From: Acridotheres tristis | Lineage: Eukaryota; Chordata; Aves; Passeriformes; Sturnidae | DNA length: 64,000 nt | NCBI GenBank assembly: GCA_037013685.1 | Contig: CM072887.1 | Span: 86,572,347 to 86,636,346 of the forward strand | Direction of reading: 5' to 3' | Shown here: positions 61,160 to 64,000 of the stretch, piece after piece | Layout: each line of letters starts with the position of its first letter | Numbering within the stretch: position 1 is the first letter of the stretch | Made by a program: the position numbers and the translations under genes | Notes under the pieces: generated by a model | What the model was told of the DNA's origin: nothing | Database searches by the model: none | What the model saw: only the letters and a program-made list of their open reading frames with translations

Positions 61160-62656
61160 GAGTGTTGTCTTTAAGATTAAAAATAGCATAGTTTTTTATA
61201 AATATACCACAAAGCTATACAATATATTCATCCAAGATTAAAAAAAATTACCAATAATAATTCTTTAGGCACTCTTATGATGACCTACACTAAGGAAAAT
61301 GTATAAAGTTATACAGAACCATATCATCAGCTAATATCACTCATCACTGCTTCATATTTCAGAGGAGATTCTCTGATTCTGCTCAGCAAACAAATTTTCA
61401 TTAAAAGAACTTGTTTGATTGCCATGCTAGACACACTTCACTCTCTGTATTGCCCACTTTCTGAGGGACTTTGCCCTCACCATCTTCATGATATATTCCT
61501 GTACTTTGTGAATTTTAAGAAAAAAAAACAAACTGTGTTTTAAAATTTTGAATACAAAGGTATTCAGTAGTAAGTCCTGTTGCAAAGGACCACAGTTAGG
61601 CAGTACTGGGGTGTTACTTTTGTTCCTGGCTGTAAACTTTCTGAGAAGAAAGGAGAAGGAAAGGTTGCAGCAAACTTTGTACCCACTGAGCTCTCATTCT
61701 TTGCACCTCTTGCATATACACACACACAGAGCTACAGCCCAGTGCTAACACTTCTCTCTCCCTAACAGAAACTGCAACACTGCTCAGCCACCAGGGATAT
61801 TTCATAATTCCTCTTCCCTTCTCTAGCAACCCTGCACAAGTCTATACTAAAATTATGCAACCTGTGCTGGGAACACTTCCCTAGCTACAAGGCAAACTTG
61901 ATAAAGGAATAAAGATTAATCTCCCTCCAATAATGATGAGCTTGTGTTCAAGCCTAGGTTTTATTTAAAGAAAAAAGTCTTTCTGGATTAAGGTAATTCT
62001 GAGTAGTGTTTTATAATAAATTTCTTCCATTTTAAATCAATGTCTAGGGTAAATGTTATTTAGGTACACAGAGTCACTAAAAATACATACCAACACTGAA
62101 CACATCCAATAACCAAATTGTTTCACATAAATTAAATATCCCCATAGCTTGCCAAAGGCCCGTTTAAAAATGCTCAGACTCACAGACTAGAAGTTTAAAA
62201 ATTCAGATAAGAAAATAAAATCAAGAACGAGAACCCACATTAATGACATTGCCTGCAATTGCTGGTGCTGAAGCCAAGAAAGGTACTGAAGAATTGATGT
62301 TTCCAGACCTGCTAGGCAGTAAGTAGATTAAATGAATTTATAAATCCTGTGAAAGTATGAAAGATTTTACATAAAGTACAGAAAAAATCAAAACTCATGT
62401 TTCTAAAGAAGAAGAAAATTCTTGACGTGAAATTTATCCCAAGAAGAAAAATGTAACTCGACAATGTCATTCAAGATGCCTTCCACTCCTGCCTGAAAAA
62501 GGGGCAGCTTCCAGGGCATTTAAGGAGATCCCCAGTGCCTCTGGGGAAGAGGGAAAGGAGATGCAGACAGACTATTCACAGCTGGGCATGTCAGGTGGTT
62601 GAGGCAATGACCAGAAATTCAAAAGGGAGATTCTGACATAAGGACAAAATTATGAC

Positions 62657-62846
62657 CATGATTAAACACTAGAGCAAGTTTCCCTGATCATTTTGCAGCA
62701 TCTGCTCTTTGAGATTTTCAAGATCTGACTAGATAAAGCCCTGAACAACTTGGTCTCTATTCTTTTTTGACCCTGCTGTGAGAAAGAGTTTGGATGAAAG
62801 ACCTCATGAGGTATGTTCCAACCTGAATTATTCTATAATTTAATAA
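62657..62846 (+). mobile_element. CR1 LINE 3' end fragment, plus strand
   Basis: GAGATTTTCAAGATCTGACT (62711), GATAAAGCCCTGAACAACTTGG and GACCTCATGAGGTATGTTCC (62800) followed by AACCTGAATTATTCTATAAT match the CR1 3' UTR and its terminal ATTCTATGAT-type repeat. This is a short, 5'-truncated copy with its 3' end intact, the usual CR1 insertion structure. It is noncoding. Confidence 0.87.
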
Positions 62847-64000
62847 TTTTGTTGAGGTCAAAATGTCATTATAATGGAAAACTTTTCAAAATTCACACAT
62901 TTTTTCTATGGCCTCACTCCATCTAAAGCGGAGAAAAAATATGTACTACCAAAAAACCCAACCAAAGAAACAAACAAAGAAAACCTACAAAATTGTATTT
63001 TAAATACCATTCCACATTGTAAAAAAAAGAATACTCTGTCTGAATTGAGAAACATGTTGGATAATCTGTACTCACACAACACAAATTTTAATGTATATTT
63101 AGGTATATCTCTGTATATATATACACACAAATCTTTTCTCATGCAATAAGATTGTTTTCCATCTTCTCAGTCATTTTCCCTATTCATTTCACGTAATCAA
63201 GATCTAGAATTGTGTGTTCATATACAAATATTATAATCACATGTAAGAATAACAAGGTATGGTAAGTCTCACTATAGAATCCAAATATTTTAATTCATTT
63301 GGGCTTTACTATTAACTGCCTCTTTTTTTTTAATAAAATGTCCACAGCATATGTAATGATGATTGGGCTGAGGGATGAAACAGACTAAAATATGGCCATT
63401 ATATTAGAAATTATTTTGATGTCTAAAGTGAATAAAAGTGTTATGAGTCAAGAGCTGCATGGGATTAGAAGGAGATCTGTTGGTAAAAAGAGATGCAAAG
63501 AGACACCAGTTAAACAAAGCAATATTTACAGTTTGCTTCTAGCCTAAAATGATGGATTAAAATAAAACTGCAAAATGAAAATAAATATGGAAGAAAGAAG
63601 GAAAACACTGATGATGTGAGTGATGTGAATTGTTAAATGTTAAGAAACAAGGTAGTAGTCATGCTAGGCCTTGAATCTCCCAGCACAATGCTGCAGTCAC
63701 CAGCTTACTACAGTTTCATAAGAACAGACCAAAGCACATTAACTTTCAGCAGTGATAAGGAGTCTGCCTGCATAATGAAGAACCTAAGATCACCTTCCAT
63801 ATTCTTTCTTAAGACACCTGTTTATACAAAGGTCAGCACATTTGGCCAAAACTAATTAGAGTGTTCAATTTCCCTGAAAGTAGATGTGTATCACCAGCTT
63901 CCACAAATAATTGACAGTGAATATCACATCAAAGTGAATATTTTGTAAATATTTCACCAGATGAAGTGTATTTGCATGCTATTAGGCAGACTTCAGTAAA
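62847..64000. other. AT-rich noncoding stretch, nothing recognised
   Basis: A short TA/CA alternating run lies at about 63112-63128. A 91-codon open frame at 62874-63149 overlaps a 78-codon frame on the other strand, and neither has a motif. Confidence 0.55.

Larger units (their letters stand above)
55546..62656. other. AT-rich noncoding stretch, no gene seen
   Basis: These 7.1 kb contain a T-rich tract (56005-56059) and a GATA microsatellite (61131-61159), but no recognised transposon, RNA gene or exon. 56590-56830 is non-repetitive and could be a conserved noncoding element, but this is an impression only. Open frames stay at or below about 101 codons with no motif. Confidence 0.55.

Noticed and set aside
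1..64000. tRNA genes, rRNA, CRISPR arrays, bacterial operons, mitochondrial insertions
   Set aside because: Nothing resembling a tRNA A/B box pair with a cloverleaf, regularly spaced repeats, ribosome-binding sites or mitochondrial gene order was seen on reading both strands. The sequence is vertebrate-type noncoding DNA.

Overview
The window looks like 64 kb of an avian nuclear chromosome, most likely a neoavian or songbird genome. It is AT-rich, has no prokaryotic gene organisation, and carries several degraded CR1 retrotransposons plus endogenous-retrovirus LTRs of kinds I associate with birds. The bird assignment rests on recognising these repeats from memory, not on a database search. 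I found no exon, gene, tRNA, rRNA or CRISPR array that I can defend. The longest open frames either lie in GC-richer LTR sequence or have lengths expected by chance in 64 kb of AT-rich DNA. The window is best read as a gene desert or the inside of a very large intron.

Layout. 1-8290 is plain AT-rich DNA. 8291-8680 is a minus-strand CR1 fragment. 13168-13525 is the 3' part of an ERVL-like LTR (+), followed by a (TTA)15 microsatellite. At 15100-15345 a perfect 54-bp direct repeat flanks a 138-bp, 65% GC insert, one of the two oddest structures here. 16016-18400 holds two unclassified GC-richer blocks. 18970-20104 is a nearly full-length solo LTR (-) of the same family as 13168-13525. 26060-26880 is a possible further LTR. 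28876-29950 is a compound repeat: a minus-strand CR1 abutting an LTR fragment. 32796-33185 (-, internally deleted) and 40226-40795 (+, nearly complete) are two LTRs of a second family. 46499-47648 is a CpG-rich, LTR-like or promoter-like island that stands out strongly from its surroundings. 50020-50916 is the longest plus-strand CR1 and keeps its 3' end. 52319-52446 is a small remnant of the first LTR family. 55302-55545 (-) and 62657-62846 (+) are further CR1 pieces. Simple repeats, A-, T- and C/T-rich tracts and short inverted repeats are scattered between.

No genes work together here. What the window records is mainly waves of CR1 and ERV insertion followed by truncation and decay. Several LTR assignments are supported inside the window itself, because copies of one family align with each other in opposite orientations. 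I saw no sign of a novel multi-gene system. The items most worth checking are the duplication with GC-rich insert at 15.1 kb and the CpG-rich island at 46.5-47.6 kb.
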